A program made the position numbers and the translations under genes. Under the pieces are notes generated by a model. The model made no database searches, was not told the origin of the DNA, and saw only the letters and a list, made by a program, of their open reading frames with translations. A stretch of DNA of 64,000 nt from Acinetobacter populi (GTDB lineage: Bacteria; Pseudomonadota; Gammaproteobacteria; Pseudomonadales; Moraxellaceae), in NCBI RefSeq assembly GCF_002174125.1, contig NZ_NEXX01000004.1, positions 186,001 to 250,000 of the forward strand. The letters run 5' to 3'. Positions within the stretch are counted from its first letter, which is position 1. Each line of letters starts with the position of its first letter. This document shows, one piece after another, positions 46,391-56,513 of the stretch.

Positions 46391-47629
46391 TTAGCTCTTT
46401 AACTTTGAAATTCTTTTAAGAAAAACAAGGAAAAGTACCAAAGAAACTATTGATTCTGTAATCACTATGGAAATAGCTGCACCGTATATTCCCCAAAAAT
46501 GTAGTAAAAGAAAAATATATGTAAGATGTAAAAAACCAGCATATATATAAATTTTACCTAATATTTTTGCTTCATCAATAACTATCAGTCCCCATTGCCC
46601 AAATAAAATTCCAAGACTGATTACTATAGGTAATAAAGATAGAATTTGAAGCACTCTATATGATTCATAGAACTCATTTCCGAATAAAATTGATACAATG
46701 ATTTTAGCAAATAAAAAAATGAATATAGATATACAAACTGCAAAACCCACCAAAATGATTCCAAACTTTTTTAACTTTACTAGATATTCATCTTTATTTG
46801 TAAAACTAGATAAGTGGGGAAAGATAGCCTGATGCATTGGGGTCATTAAAGACTGTGCTGTTGTAGTTACTTTATCAGCAGATGAATAAATGCCAATATC
46901 TTTTAAACTAACAAAGAAACTCATAATAAACGTATTCATTGTGGTATATACACTTGAACCTAAGTAACTCATAAAAATATATGAAGATTCTTTTGTGATT
47001 TTTTTTGCAAAAATATAATTTATTCTAGTGAATTTTGCTAAATTCAATTTTTTCACATAATACAAAGATATTATTCCAGAAAGAAGCAAACCTAAGCAAT
47101 TAAAAAACATTGCAAAATTTAGATCACCTTTATCTTTTACAAAAACAAATATTAATAATAGAGAAATTAATTTGGATAATGTTGTTGGCACTAAAAGAAT
47201 TGCCATTTTTTGAACCCCTTGAAATAACCAAATTGGATTCAAAACAGCACCTAACAATGAAATAAAACCTATATATAATAGTATTTTTATATTAATTAAT
47301 TGTGGAATAATCTGACAACATATAACTATTATTCCTATTACTATTAAAAGAAATAGCATTTTCATGAAAATTGTATGTGTATATAGTTTATTAATTTCCA
47401 TCTGATTTTCGGTCTGATATGCGATACTTATTTTTCTAGTAACCGTTAAATTAAATCCAAAATCAATAACCATCACTAAATAAAGAATAATTGCCTGCGC
47501 TAAAGACAACGCACCTATTCCAGTAGGTCCAAAAATCCTTGATAAATAAGGAATAGTAAGCAATGGGAAAATATAATTTGTACCTTGAATTAAAAAGAGT
47601 ACAAAAATATTTTTTCGAACTAAACTCAT
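46391..47629 (-). CDS. wzx: Wzx-type repeat-unit flippase
   Basis: This 412-residue polytopic protein of the polysaccharide transporter (PST) family has about 12 helices throughout and PYLSRIFGPTGIGALSLAQAI near the start. GLILFGQ-like GILFGQWGLIVID appears in the later half. It flips undecaprenyl-linked units across the inner membrane. It lies 17 bp downstream of rmlC, the first variable gene of the block. Confidence 0.88.
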   Translation of the reverse strand: MSLVRKNIFVLFLIQGTNYIFPLLTIPYLSRIFGPTGIGALSLAQAIILYLVMVIDFGFNLTVTRKISIAYQTENQMEINKLYTHTIFMKMLFLLIVIGIIVICCQIIPQLINIKILLYIGFISLLGAVLNPIWLFQGVQKMAILLVPTTLSKLISLLLIFVFVKDKGDLNFAMFFNCLGLLLSGIISLYYVKKLNLAKFTRINYIFAKKITKESSYIFMSYLGSSVYTTMNTFIMSFFVSLKDIGIYSSADKVTTTAQSLMTPMHQAIFPHLSSFTNKDEYLVKLKKFGIILVGFAVCISIFIFLFAKIIVSILFGNEFYESYRVLQILSLLPIVISLGILFGQWGLIVIDEAKILGKIYIYAGFLHLTYIFLLLHFWGIYGAAISIVITESIVSLVLFLVFLKRISKLKS

Positions 47630-47646
47630 ACTATCCCAATTCGAAA

Positions 47647-48225
47647 TTAATTAAAAATTTGTTTATTTGCAACTGCTTGCTTTAAACTCGCTGCCAAACG
47701 ATCTTTGTCCGTTAACTTTAACTCTAAGCCATCTTCTACAGGCCAATCAATTGCAAAGTCAGGATCATTCCAAACAATACTTCTTTCACATTCTTTAGAA
47801 TAATAATCTGTGGTTTTATATAAAAACTGTGTATTATCTTCAAGCGCAATAAAACCATGGGCAAAACCGGCAGGAATCCAGAATTGTTTATAATTTTCAC
47901 CAGTCAGCTCCACACCAACCCATTGTCCAAATGTTGGTGAGTTTTCACGAATATCTACTGCAACATCCCATGCTCTGCCTTGCACGACACGCACCAGTTT
48001 ACCCTGTGCATGCGGATTCAACTGATAATGCAAACCACGCAATACCCCTTTTTTAGAAAAAGAATGATTATCCTGAATAAACTGTGGCACTTCCAAACCA
48101 CGCTCCGTTAATGCCTGTTCAAATCCTTGCTGATTAAAACTCTCCATGAACCAGCCACGGTCATCAGCAAATACTTTTGGTTCAAAAATCAATAGATCTT
48201 TGATTTTGGTTTCTATAACATTCAT
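47647..48225 (-). CDS. rmlC: dTDP-4-dehydrorhamnose 3,5-epimerase
   Basis: This 192-residue cupin enzyme is step 3 of dTDP-L-rhamnose synthesis. It has FADDRGWFMESFNQ, the catalytic His in KGVLRGLHYQ, and PAGFAHGF, FLYKTTDYYSKECERSIVWNDP. Slightly longer than average (about 180). Confidence 0.95.
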   Translation of the reverse strand: MNVIETKIKDLLIFEPKVFADDRGWFMESFNQQGFEQALTERGLEVPQFIQDNHSFSKKGVLRGLHYQLNPHAQGKLVRVVQGRAWDVAVDIRENSPTFGQWVGVELTGENYKQFWIPAGFAHGFIALEDNTQFLYKTTDYYSKECERSIVWNDPDFAIDWPVEDGLELKLTDKDRLAASLKQAVANKQIFN

Positions 48226-48299
48226 TTTTTCATCTACTTTTTAATTACAATATAGCGTAAAGGAATACCTAAACATTATATTTAGGCATCAATAACAAT

Positions 48300-49196
48300 C
48301 TAGGCTTTTCCGGCATTTTCTTGATACAGCTTTAATAAATACTGACCATAACCAGTTTTTTTGAAGAACTCACCACGTGCTTTAAGTTGATCTGCATTAA
48401 TCCAGCCATTATTAAAGGCGATTTCTTCCAGACTAGCAACTTTTAAGCCTTGACGATTTTCAATGGTTTGTACGAATTGACTTGCTTCAAGCAATGAATC
48501 ATGTGTTCCAGTATCCAGCCATGCAAAACCACGGCCTAATACTTCTACACTCAATTCATTTTTTTGTAGATAGACATTATTCACATCGGTGATTTCAAGC
48601 TCGCCACGATGAGAAGGCTTAATGTTTTTGGCAATTTCTACAACACGATTATCATAGAAATATAACCCTGTTACTGCATAGTTGGATTTCGGCTGTTCAG
48701 GCTTTTCTTCAATACTTAATGCCTTACCTGCCGCATCAAAATCCACCACACCAAAACGCTCCGGATCATTGACATAATAACCAAATACGGTTGCCCCCGT
48801 TTCCTGTGCAGTGGCACGTTTTAGTTGCTCGCTAAAATGCTGTCCATAAAAAATATTATCGCCCAAAATTAGACATACGGGTGATTCGCCAATAAAGTCC
48901 TCACCCAGAATAAATGCCTGTGCCAAACCATCTGGAGAAGGCTGTACTTTATAAGAGAGTTTAATGCCAAGCTCTTCACCAGTACCCAAAAGTTTTTCAA
49001 AATTTGGCAAATCTTCTGGGGTAGAAATAATTAAAATTTCATTAATCCCTGCCAGCATTAACACGGACAATGGATAATAAATCATTGGTTTATCATAAAT
49101 TGGCAACAGTTGCTTGGAGGTTCCCATGGTAATTGGGTACAGGCGTGTACCAGAACCACCGGCAAGGATAATCCCTTTACGTTTAACTTGACTCAT
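48300..49196 (-). CDS. rmlA: Glucose-1-phosphate thymidylyltransferase
   Basis: This 298-residue enzyme performs step 1 of dTDP-rhamnose synthesis. [15 protein letters not shown] (residues 9-23), [27 protein letters not shown] and [16 protein letters not shown] are diagnostic. Start overlaps the rmlD stop by 4 bp (ATGA), indicating coupled translation. Confidence 0.97.
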   Translation of the reverse strand: MSQVKRKGIILAGGSGTRLYPITMGTSKQLLPIYDKPMIYYPLSVLMLAGINEILIISTPEDLPNFEKLLGTGEELGIKLSYKVQPSPDGLAQAFILGEDFIGESPVCLILGDNIFYGQHFSEQLKRATAQETGATVFGYYVNDPERFGVVDFDAAGKALSIEEKPEQPKSNYAVTGLYFYDNRVVEIAKNIKPSHRGELEITDVNNVYLQKNELSVEVLGRGFAWLDTGTHDSLLEASQFVQTIENRQGLKVASLEEIAFNNGWINADQLKARGEFFKKTGYGQYLLKLYQENAGKA

Positions 49197-50104
49197 AAAA
49201 TAATTTCTCCCAAGACGTGCTCAACGCCTGATGTCCAATGTGGTAAATGTAGCTTAAAATTGCATTGTAATTTGTCAGTATTCAATCTTGAATTCAATGG
49301 CCGTTTTGCTGGTGTTGGGTAAGCAGTGGTTACAATCGGATGCAATTTTTTAATCTGTAAGTCAAGACCTTTTGCTCTGGCAATTGCAAAAATATATTGT
49401 GCATAGGCAAACCATGAGGTTTCACCACTTGCCACCAGATGATAATGACCATGTAATTTATGTTGCTGGGCAGCTTCATGCGGTACATAAGCTGCAATGG
49501 CTTGCGCAGTGATATCAGCAATGAGTGCTGCACCCGTAGGTGCGCCAATTTGATCATCAATAACACTTAATTCATCTTTACTCTGCGCCAGTTTCAACAT
49601 GGTTTTAATAAAATTATGACCACGTGCCGCATAGACCCAACTGGTACGAAAATTAATAAATTTCGCACCACTTTGCTCTAAAGCAATTTCACCATCTCGT
49701 TTCGTTTGACCATAAATATTAATTGGCGCAGTACTATCATCTTCATGCCAAGCCGCTGCACCTTGTCCACCAAATACATAATCAGTTGAATAATGAATCA
49801 ATAAAGCATCAATGGCTTTACACTGCTCAGCTAAATGCTTAACCGCAAGGTGATTAATTAAATTTGCTTGCGTGGATTCACTTTCTGCTTTATCTACTGC
49901 TGTATAGGCTGTAGCATTGACCACAACATCAGGCTGGAACTGCTCAATGACTGTGGTAATCGCTGCAAAATTTGCAACATCACCACTCCATTGTTTTTTG
50001 CCATCAAGTTGACGATCCAAAGCTACCACCTCACCCAGTGGCTGCAATGATCGCTGTAACTCCCAACCTACCTGACCATTTTTACCCAGTAAAAGAATCT
50101 TCAT
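49193..50104 (-). CDS. rmlD: dTDP-4-dehydrorhamnose reductase
   Basis: This 303-residue Rossmann-fold reductase makes dTDP-L-rhamnose. It has [10 protein letters not shown] (GxxGxxG) at residues 8-17, the YxxxK catalytic pair in YGQTKRDGE and [10 protein letters not shown]. It overlaps rmlA by 4 bp and follows rmlB by 19 bp. Confidence 0.96.
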   Translation of the reverse strand: MKILLLGKNGQVGWELQRSLQPLGEVVALDRQLDGKKQWSGDVANFAAITTVIEQFQPDVVVNATAYTAVDKAESESTQANLINHLAVKHLAEQCKAIDALLIHYSTDYVFGGQGAAAWHEDDSTAPINIYGQTKRDGEIALEQSGAKFINFRTSWVYAARGHNFIKTMLKLAQSKDELSVIDDQIGAPTGAALIADITAQAIAAYVPHEAAQQHKLHGHYHLVASGETSWFAYAQYIFAIARAKGLDLQIKKLHPIVTTAYPTPAKRPLNSRLNTDKLQCNFKLHLPHWTSGVEHVLGEIIL

Positions 50105-50123
50105 TCCTATTCCTCCACTTAAA

Positions 50124-51200
50124 TTAGGCTTGTTTAGTCTGGTATTGTTGTTTTACCCAATTTTGATACTCACCACTTTGTACTCGTTGCACCCAATCCT
50201 GATTATCTAAATACCACTGTACTGTCCTACGCAAACCTGTTTCAAATGTCTCAAGCGGCACCCAACCAAGATCCTGTTTGATTTTGCTGGCATCAATAGC
50301 ATAACGCAAATCATGTCCCGGACGATCCGTCACATAAGTAATTAAATCCTGATAATTTACAACCCCTTGCGGTTTATTTGGTGCAAGCTCTTCAAGCAAT
50401 TGACAAATCGACTTCACTACATCAATATTTTTTTGTTCGTTATGTCCACCAATATTATAAGTTTCACCTACTTTTGCCTCTGTCACTACTAGATATAAAG
50501 CACGGGCATGATCTTCAACAAATAACCAGTCACGAATTTGTGCACCATTACCATAGACAGGTAAAGGCTTACCAGCTAATGCATTTAAAATAACTAAAGG
50601 AATTAGTTTTTCTGGAAAATGATAAGGACCATAATTATTTGAGCAGTTGGTTAATACAACTGGTAAACCATAAGTACGATGCCATGCACGAACCAAATGA
50701 TCTGAACTGGCTTTACTAGCAGAATACGGAGAGCTTGGTGCATAAGAAGTCGTTTCGGTAAACAGATCCTCTATACCTTCCAGATCACCATATACTTCAT
50801 CCGTAGAAATATGATGAAAGCGAAATGCCTGTTTTTTATCGTCGTCCAGATTATTCCAATACTGACGTGCAGCTTCCAATAATTGATAGGTGCCAACAAT
50901 ATTAGTTTGGATAAAATCTGCAGAACCGGTAATTGAACGATCCACATGAGATTCTGCTGCCAAATGCATGACTACATCCGGTTGAAAATTAGAAAATAAT
51001 TCATCAAGTGCAGTACGATCACAAATATCTGTTTGTGAAAATTGATAACGTTGATGTTCTGCCACACTTGCTAAAGACTCCAGATTTCCAGCATAAGTCA
51101 ATTTATCTACATTTAACACGCTATGCGCTGTGTTATTTATAATATGACGCACAACCGCCGAACCAATAAATCCTGCGCCACCTGTCACCAAAAGTTTCAT
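50124..51200 (-). CDS. rmlB: dTDP-glucose 4,6-dehydratase
   Basis: This 358-residue NAD-dependent SDR enzyme is step 2 of the pathway. [10 protein letters not shown] (residues 7-16), [34 protein letters not shown] and [17 protein letters not shown] are all diagnostic, with a YxxxK catalytic pair. First gene of the minus-strand block. Confidence 0.97.
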   Translation of the reverse strand: MKLLVTGGAGFIGSAVVRHIINNTAHSVLNVDKLTYAGNLESLASVAEHQRYQFSQTDICDRTALDELFSNFQPDVVMHLAAESHVDRSITGSADFIQTNIVGTYQLLEAARQYWNNLDDDKKQAFRFHHISTDEVYGDLEGIEDLFTETTSYAPSSPYSASKASSDHLVRAWHRTYGLPVVLTNCSNNYGPYHFPEKLIPLVILNALAGKPLPVYGNGAQIRDWLFVEDHARALYLVVTEAKVGETYNIGGHNEQKNIDVVKSICQLLEELAPNKPQGVVNYQDLITYVTDRPGHDLRYAIDASKIKQDLGWVPLETFETGLRRTVQWYLDNQDWVQRVQSGEYQNWVKQQYQTKQA

Positions 51201-51624
51201 AAATTACCTTTTCTTAGATAAAATAATTTTTAAGTAAAAATTTATTGCAGTCGCAGTATTCGATCGTTTCTGCAAAGCAAACTGATAAATAGTATAATCT
51301 ATAAAATAGTGAAACAACAAAAATTCAGTATAAAATACAGTTTATATGCAAGATATTTAGCATCGTTACACTGGTGATGAAAAATACTACAAAAAAACAA
51401 TATTCAATTTTTTATTTACAAATAAATAAAATTGCAATATTTTTCAACTATAAATATGTAAATAAAGGACTTCAAATTCTAAATAAAAATAATATATTTT
51501 TCAAAAAATATAATTAAAAGATAGTTACTTCACATCAAGCGTGACTGAAAGATGGATTTGTGTTGCAAAGCCATTTATAATTCAGATTATCTAACAACTT
51601 TAATTAGAATCATAGGGTTTCAGT
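51201..51624. promoter_or_regulatory. Divergent control region between rmlB and wza
   Basis: This 424-bp, very AT-rich spacer separates the two divergent polysaccharide transcription units. I find no JUMPstart/ops element and no convincing -10/-35 pair on either strand. AGGG lies 8 bp before the GTG start of wza. Confidence 0.4.
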
Positions 51625-52725
51625 GTGCTTCAAAAGAATCCAGCTTTACTACTACTCACTTCATGCATTATAGCCTTATCCGGTTGTGCAACTGCTCCCG
51701 GTTTGCAGACATATGATTTGCCAGAACAGGGTGAGTTTCGTACCGAGCAGGGTGCAGAAATTAATGTAGTACAACTCAATCAGAATAATATTCCATCAAC
51801 TGAAGCGATTACTCTGACATCTACAGCAGATATTTCTCAACTATTTCGTAATCAACATTATTTATATCGCCTAAGTCCGGGGGATATCCTCTCAATCCAA
51901 CTCTGGGCTTATCCGGAGCTTACACCGCCAATCACAAATGCAACCGATGCCAAAAGTATTGGTTTTCCGATTGACAGTAATGGCTATATTTCCCTCCCTT
52001 TAGTTGGTCAAATCAAAGCAGCAGGTAAAACTGTACCGGAACTTAATCAATTATTAAAAAGACAATTTTCCAAATATTTAAAAACGCCTGATGTAATCCT
52101 TCGTGTATTGTCTTATGAAGGTAATCGCTATTATGTCAATGGACAGGTAATGAAAAGTGGCCAATACACTTTGAATGATCAACCTATTAGTGTCTATACT
52201 GCACTCAGTATGGCAGGTGGTGTAAACTCCGAAACAGGAGATAATACCTCCATTCAACTCATTCGTAATGGAATGACTTACGATCTAAATGCCATTAATC
52301 TTGAAAAAAATGGCTATTCTTTACACAAATTACTGATTCAGCCGAACGATACAATCTATGTCAATACTAAACAAAATCAAAAACTTTATGTGATGGGAGA
52401 GTCCAATAATAGCCAAGCAGTCGCTTTACGCGATCAAGGCATGACTTTAAGTGATGTATTAGGCGAAAGTGCAGGCATTAACCCATACTCGGCTAGTGCT
52501 GCTCGTATCTATGTTATGCGCTCTGATTTACAAGCTCGAACTTCAACGATTTATCAATTAAATCTAAGTAGTCTTGGTAATCTGGCACTTGCTAACCAGT
52601 TCCAGATGCAAAAAAATGATATCGTTTATATTGATGCAACAGGTTTAACACGCTGGCAACGTATTATTAACCAGATTATACCGTTCTCAAGTGCCTTATA
52701 TTCATTTGATCAGCTAGGGAAATAG
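51625..52725 (+). CDS. wza: Outer-membrane polysaccharide export lipoprotein Wza
   Basis: This 366-residue lipoprotein has a signal peptide and lipobox LSGC (Cys at about residue 21). Poly-export SLBB domains follow: LSPGDILSIQLWAYPELTP, RQFSKYLKTPDVILRVL, NGQVMKSGQYTL and QNQKLYVMGESNNSQ. It ends with a helix-forming RWQRIINQIIPF. Wza forms the export channel. Starts with GTG; co-transcribed with wzb (1-bp gap) and wzc. Confidence 0.94.
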   Translation: MLQKNPALLLLTSCIIALSGCATAPGLQTYDLPEQGEFRTEQGAEINVVQLNQNNIPSTEAITLTSTADISQLFRNQHYLYRLSPGDILSIQLWAYPELTPPITNATDAKSIGFPIDSNGYISLPLVGQIKAAGKTVPELNQLLKRQFSKYLKTPDVILRVLSYEGNRYYVNGQVMKSGQYTLNDQPISVYTALSMAGGVNSETGDNTSIQLIRNGMTYDLNAINLEKNGYSLHKLLIQPNDTIYVNTKQNQKLYVMGESNNSQAVALRDQGMTLSDVLGESAGINPYSASAARIYVMRSDLQARTSTIYQLNLSSLGNLALANQFQMQKNDIVYIDATGLTRWQRIINQIIPFSSALYSFDQLGK

Positions 52726-52726
52726 C

Positions 52727-53155
52727 ATGAAGATTGAGAATATACTGGTGGTCTGTGTTGGAAATATCTGCCGTAGTCCAATGGCAGAATATTTTTTAAA
52801 ACAAAAATTCCCAAATTTATCAATTAGCTCTGCTGGTATCTCGGGATTGATTGGACACCCGGCTGATGACAAAGCACTGCAATGTATGGATCGCTTAAAT
52901 ATTGATATGCGTTCTCATATTGCCAGAAAGCTAAACGCAGATTTAATTAAAAAAGCCGATTTAATTTTGGTGATGAGCAATAATCAACAGTCACATCTGG
53001 AAAAAACTTGGCCTTTTGCAAAAGGAAAAACCTTTCGCTTGGGACACTGGCAAAATCGTAATGTGCCTGATCCTTATCAGCATGATCAGGCTTTTTTTGA
53101 TCAGACTTGTCTTAATATTCAATCTTATGTCCAAGATTGGACATCACATATTTAA
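52727..53155 (+). CDS. wzb: Low-molecular-weight tyrosine phosphatase Wzb
   Basis: This 142-residue phosphatase has the P-loop CVGNICRSPMAE (C11 to R17 pattern C-x5-R) and the general-acid aspartate in VPDPYQ. It dephosphorylates the Wzc tyrosine tail and thereby controls polymer length and export. One base separates it from wza. Confidence 0.95.
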   Translation: MKIENILVVCVGNICRSPMAEYFLKQKFPNLSISSAGISGLIGHPADDKALQCMDRLNIDMRSHIARKLNADLIKKADLILVMSNNQQSHLEKTWPFAKGKTFRLGHWQNRNVPDPYQHDQAFFDQTCLNIQSYVQDWTSHI

Positions 53156-53176
53156 TTTAAAATAGTTGTATTCGCC

Positions 53177-55372
53177 ATGACACAAAACTCTCAAGCCCCA
53201 GATGATACGATTGATTTAAAGGAATTACTTTTTTACTTAATAGCCCAGTGGAAAATTATTACACTATGCATTATTTTAAGTTTAATTTGTGCATTACTTT
53301 ATTTACGGGTCGCATCTGATGTGTATTCTGTTGATGCATTAGTTCAGGTAGAAGAGGGTAAAAGTGCAGCATCTGCAGCATTACTTGGACAATTAGGGGA
53401 CTTAAGTAATAATCTTGGCGGAAAATCCGAAGCACAGGCAGAAATTGAAATTTTAAGCTCGCGCATGATTCTAGGTCGAGTGATTAAAGATCTCAATCTA
53501 GATATCCAGATTAAAGATAATCAGGATACCTTGCTCTCTCGCTTGATTACACCCGAAGAAAGTGTATTACAATATAACCCCAATGGCGTAACCTATCAAA
53601 ATAATCAGTCTTCTTTCCTCATTAAAAGTTTAAACGTGCCTGAATCTTATCAGGATAAAAAATTGATCTTAAAATTTTTAGATAGCAATCAATTTACAAT
53701 AAGTTACAAAGATGCGATTTTACTTAAAGGTAATTTAAATCAAAAAAATACGCTTAGCTCCTCTAGAGGTAAATGGATTGTTGAAATCCACTCACAAAAA
53801 ATCCCTCAACATGACTTTACGATTACAAAACAGGCTTTACCAACAGCGGTAAATTCAATTAGCAATGCTTATTCAGCTACTGAAAGAGGCAAAATGACAG
53901 GGGTGATTAGTTTAAATTATCAAGGTGAAGATCGAACCCACATTACTCAGGTATTAAACAATATTCTAACAGTTTACCATCGACAAAATATTGAGCGTAA
54001 ATCACTAGAGTCAGAGCAGACATTAGAATTTCTAAACAAAAAACTGCCTGAGTTAAAGCAACAATTGACACAAGCGGAAATTGTCTTTAATGACTTCCGG
54101 CAAAAAAATCAGACCGTAGATGTCACCGCTGAGTCTGAACTGTTTTTAAAGCAAAATATTGCACTAGAAACCGTAAAACTTGAACTACAACAAAAACAAG
54201 CTGAAATGGCTGCTAGATATACACCAGACCATCCCCTAATGGCCGAAATTAATTCACAGTTGAAAACAGTGAATGATAAAATAGCAGAACTTAAACAATC
54301 TATTAATCGTTTACCAGAATTACAACGTCGCTATATGCAACTGTATCGTGATGTAGAGGTTCAAACAGAACTTTATACGGAACTGCTTAAAAGTTATCAG
54401 CAACTACAGGTTTCTAAAGCTGGTGAAATCGGTAGTGTACGAATTATCGATACAGCAGTAAAACCTGTTAAGCCAATTAAACCAAGAAAACTAATTATTT
54501 TAGTACTTTCCATTTTTGTTGGTGGTTTTATTGGGATACTGATTGCCTTAATGCGTAATCTATTAAGAACCGGGGTCAAAGATGCTACTCAGATTGAAAA
54601 GGAAATGGATTTACCAGTTTATGCCACTGTACCTCGTTCGCCGATACAAGAAAGTCGTATTTCTGTTTTAAGAAAGAAAAAGACCTTGCCTATTTTGGCA
54701 GTAAAACATGGTGATGATATTGCCATTGAAAGCCTGCGTAGTATTCGTACTGCCATTCATTTTGCGCTGGAAAATGCAAAAAACAATATTATTATGATCA
54801 GTGGGCCCGCACCAGAGCTGGGTAAATCTTTTATTGCCACCAACCTGGCCACTATTTTTGCCCAGAATGGTAAACGTACATTATTAATTGATGCCGACTT
54901 ACGTCGTGGTTATATTCATAAATATTTTAATACCGATGCTTATCCGGGTATAGTTGAATATTTAACTGATGATGCAACATTAGAGCAAATTACCTATCAT
55001 TCTTCTGTAGTCGGAAATCTGTCTTTTATCAGCCGGGGTAAAAGCCCAAAAAATCCTTCTGAACTTCTGAGTTCACAAAAATTTAAAGATTTTCTAGAAC
55101 AACTATCAACACAATATGACTATATTATTATTGATACACCACCCGTACTGGCAGTGACTGATTCCATTATTATCTCACACTATGTTGGTATCAATCTGCT
55201 ATTGGCTCGTTTTGGCAAGACCAATATTAAAGAACTTGAATTAACGGTTAATCGTTTTGAACATGCAGGAAGCAAGGTTAATGGTATTATATTCAATGAT
55301 GTACAACGTAGTTCTGGTTCAAGCTATAACTATAATTATGCTTATGCCTATAAGTCTCATAAGGATGATTAA
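53177..55372 (+). CDS. wzc: Tyrosine autokinase Wzc
   Basis: This 731-residue inner-membrane protein has two transmembrane helices (about 16-45 and 437-458) around a periplasmic Wzz-like domain with coiled coil (about 280-400). The cytoplasmic kinase follows: Walker A GPAPELGKS, Walker A' LLIDADLRRG and Walker B DYIIIDTPP. The tail SYNYNYAYAYKSHKDD is tyrosine-rich, the substrate of autophosphorylation and of Wzb. It closes the wza-wzb-wzc operon. Confidence 0.96.
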   Translation: MTQNSQAPDDTIDLKELLFYLIAQWKIITLCIILSLICALLYLRVASDVYSVDALVQVEEGKSAASAALLGQLGDLSNNLGGKSEAQAEIEILSSRMILGRVIKDLNLDIQIKDNQDTLLSRLITPEESVLQYNPNGVTYQNNQSSFLIKSLNVPESYQDKKLILKFLDSNQFTISYKDAILLKGNLNQKNTLSSSRGKWIVEIHSQKIPQHDFTITKQALPTAVNSISNAYSATERGKMTGVISLNYQGEDRTHITQVLNNILTVYHRQNIERKSLESEQTLEFLNKKLPELKQQLTQAEIVFNDFRQKNQTVDVTAESELFLKQNIALETVKLELQQKQAEMAARYTPDHPLMAEINSQLKTVNDKIAELKQSINRLPELQRRYMQLYRDVEVQTELYTELLKSYQQLQVSKAGEIGSVRIIDTAVKPVKPIKPRKLIILVLSIFVGGFIGILIALMRNLLRTGVKDATQIEKEMDLPVYATVPRSPIQESRISVLRKKKTLPILAVKHGDDIAIESLRSIRTAIHFALENAKNNIIMISGPAPELGKSFIATNLATIFAQNGKRTLLIDADLRRGYIHKYFNTDAYPGIVEYLTDDATLEQITYHSSVVGNLSFISRGKSPKNPSELLSSQKFKDFLEQLSTQYDYIIIDTPPVLAVTDSIIISHYVGINLLLARFGKTNIKELELTVNRFEHAGSKVNGIIFNDVQRSSGSSYNYNYAYAYKSHKDD

Positions 55373-55398
55373 TTAAAATCATACTTAGATCAACTTAC

Positions 55399-55448
55399 TA
55401 AGCCATCATTGCTATTTCAATTGAAACAATGATGGCTTAATTATTTTA
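55399..55448 (+). terminator. Terminator of wza-wzb-wzc
   Basis: A perfect 13-bp stem TAAGCCATCATTG/CAATGATGGCTTA (55399-55411 with 55427-55439) is followed by ATTATTTT, about 25 bp after the wzc stop. The loop itself contains the palindrome TTTCAATTGAAA. Confidence 0.9.
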
Positions 55449-55514
55449 AAATCAGTGGATTAAATAAAATTTATATAGCAAACAGATAATCGGTCTTATT
55501 TTAACCAATTCACT

Positions 55515-55673
55515 CTATGCTTTATTGGTTTCTCGTCTAAACTCAGCAACAGCCCATCCCAAACATCCACCCAATAATGCAATAGGCAGTGTTTCGATTA
55601 AATAAAATTGCAAAAACAGTCCAGCCAAAAGAAATATAAGGCTGAAAATAGCAATATATAAGATACGTCTCAT
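55515..55673 (-). CDS. Small membrane hypothetical protein
   Basis: A 52-residue protein starting MRRILYIAIFSLIFLLAGL has two hydrophobic helices (about 4-20 and 27-42) and a charged EFRRETNKA tail. A longer reading from 55766 (83 residues) adds a polar lead. I do not recognise it. AAGG lies 13 bp before the chosen ATG, so expression is uncertain. Confidence 0.45.
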   Translation of the reverse strand: MRRILYIAIFSLIFLLAGLFLQFYLIETLPIALLGGCLGWAVAEFRRETNKA

Positions 55674-55790
55674 TTTGTAATCGTACCTTTTTAGGCCTGA
55701 AAACAAACACCTTAAGTGATTCGCACTTATTATAGAATTAGCCTTTTGTCTTAACAGATACTTCAAATAGCTTATTTAATTGCTAAATTC

Positions 55791-56450
55791 TTATTTTAAA
55801 AAACCATTCTGCGCCAAAAATGCCATACTAATGTTTGAGCTGTTATTTTGTTCTGCGGCTTTATTGCCAAGGATTAATCGTTCAAGATAACGGGCCAAAA
55901 TATCGACTTCAAGATTGACCTTAGTACCTAATTTCCATGTATGGATATTGGTTCTTTCGGCAGTGTGAGGAATCAAATTTAAACTTAATAAATTGCCACG
56001 TAAATGGTTAATCGTCAGACTAATGCCATCCACTGTAATCGATCCTTTTTCTGCCAAATATTTTGCCAGTTCAACCGGGGCCGTGACCTCAAAATAAAGT
56101 GAACGCGCATCCTGTCGCAATAAGGTGATCTCACCAATAGCATCCACATGTCCACTAACAATATGGCCACCAAAACGGGTTGTTGGTAGCATAGCTTTTT
56201 CTACATTCACCACTTGTCCAGTTTTCCAATCTGCCAAAGTCGTGCGATTTAGACTTTCTCTGGAGACATCTGCCGCATACCAATCTGAACCAAAGTCAAT
56301 GACAGTCAAACAAACACCATTGGTTGCAATAGAATCGCCTAAATGCACATCAGACATATCCATTGCAGTTTGAATACGCAGCCGCACATCACCACCAATA
56401 TTCTGAATATTTTCAACCTTCGCTAGACTTTCGATAATTCCGGTAAACAT
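55791..56450 (-). CDS. ribE: Riboflavin synthase, alpha chain
   Basis: This 219-residue enzyme dismutates lumazine to riboflavin. It has two homologous barrels, starting with MFTGIIESLAK and each with a GDSIATNGVCLTV or KGSITVDGISLTI motif and the VNVEKA/VNLEVD ends. The start at 56450 gives the canonical MFTGI; an in-frame ATG 24 bp earlier is unlikely. It follows a DNA methyltransferase gene by 63 bp in the rib operon. Confidence 0.95.
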   Translation of the reverse strand: MFTGIIESLAKVENIQNIGGDVRLRIQTAMDMSDVHLGDSIATNGVCLTVIDFGSDWYAADVSRESLNRTTLADWKTGQVVNVEKAMLPTTRFGGHIVSGHVDAIGEITLLRQDARSLYFEVTAPVELAKYLAEKGSITVDGISLTINHLRGNLLSLNLIPHTAERTNIHTWKLGTKVNLEVDILARYLERLILGNKAAEQNNSSNISMAFLAQNGFLK

Positions 56451-56513
56451 GAATGACGTCCCATTTTTAATCATGAAATGCTGTAAATATTTAGTTCCTG
56501 GCAGTTTGCCACA

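Noticed and set aside
51201-51624. JUMPstart/ops element for the polysaccharide operon
   Set aside because: No GGCGGTAG core on either strand in the spacer.
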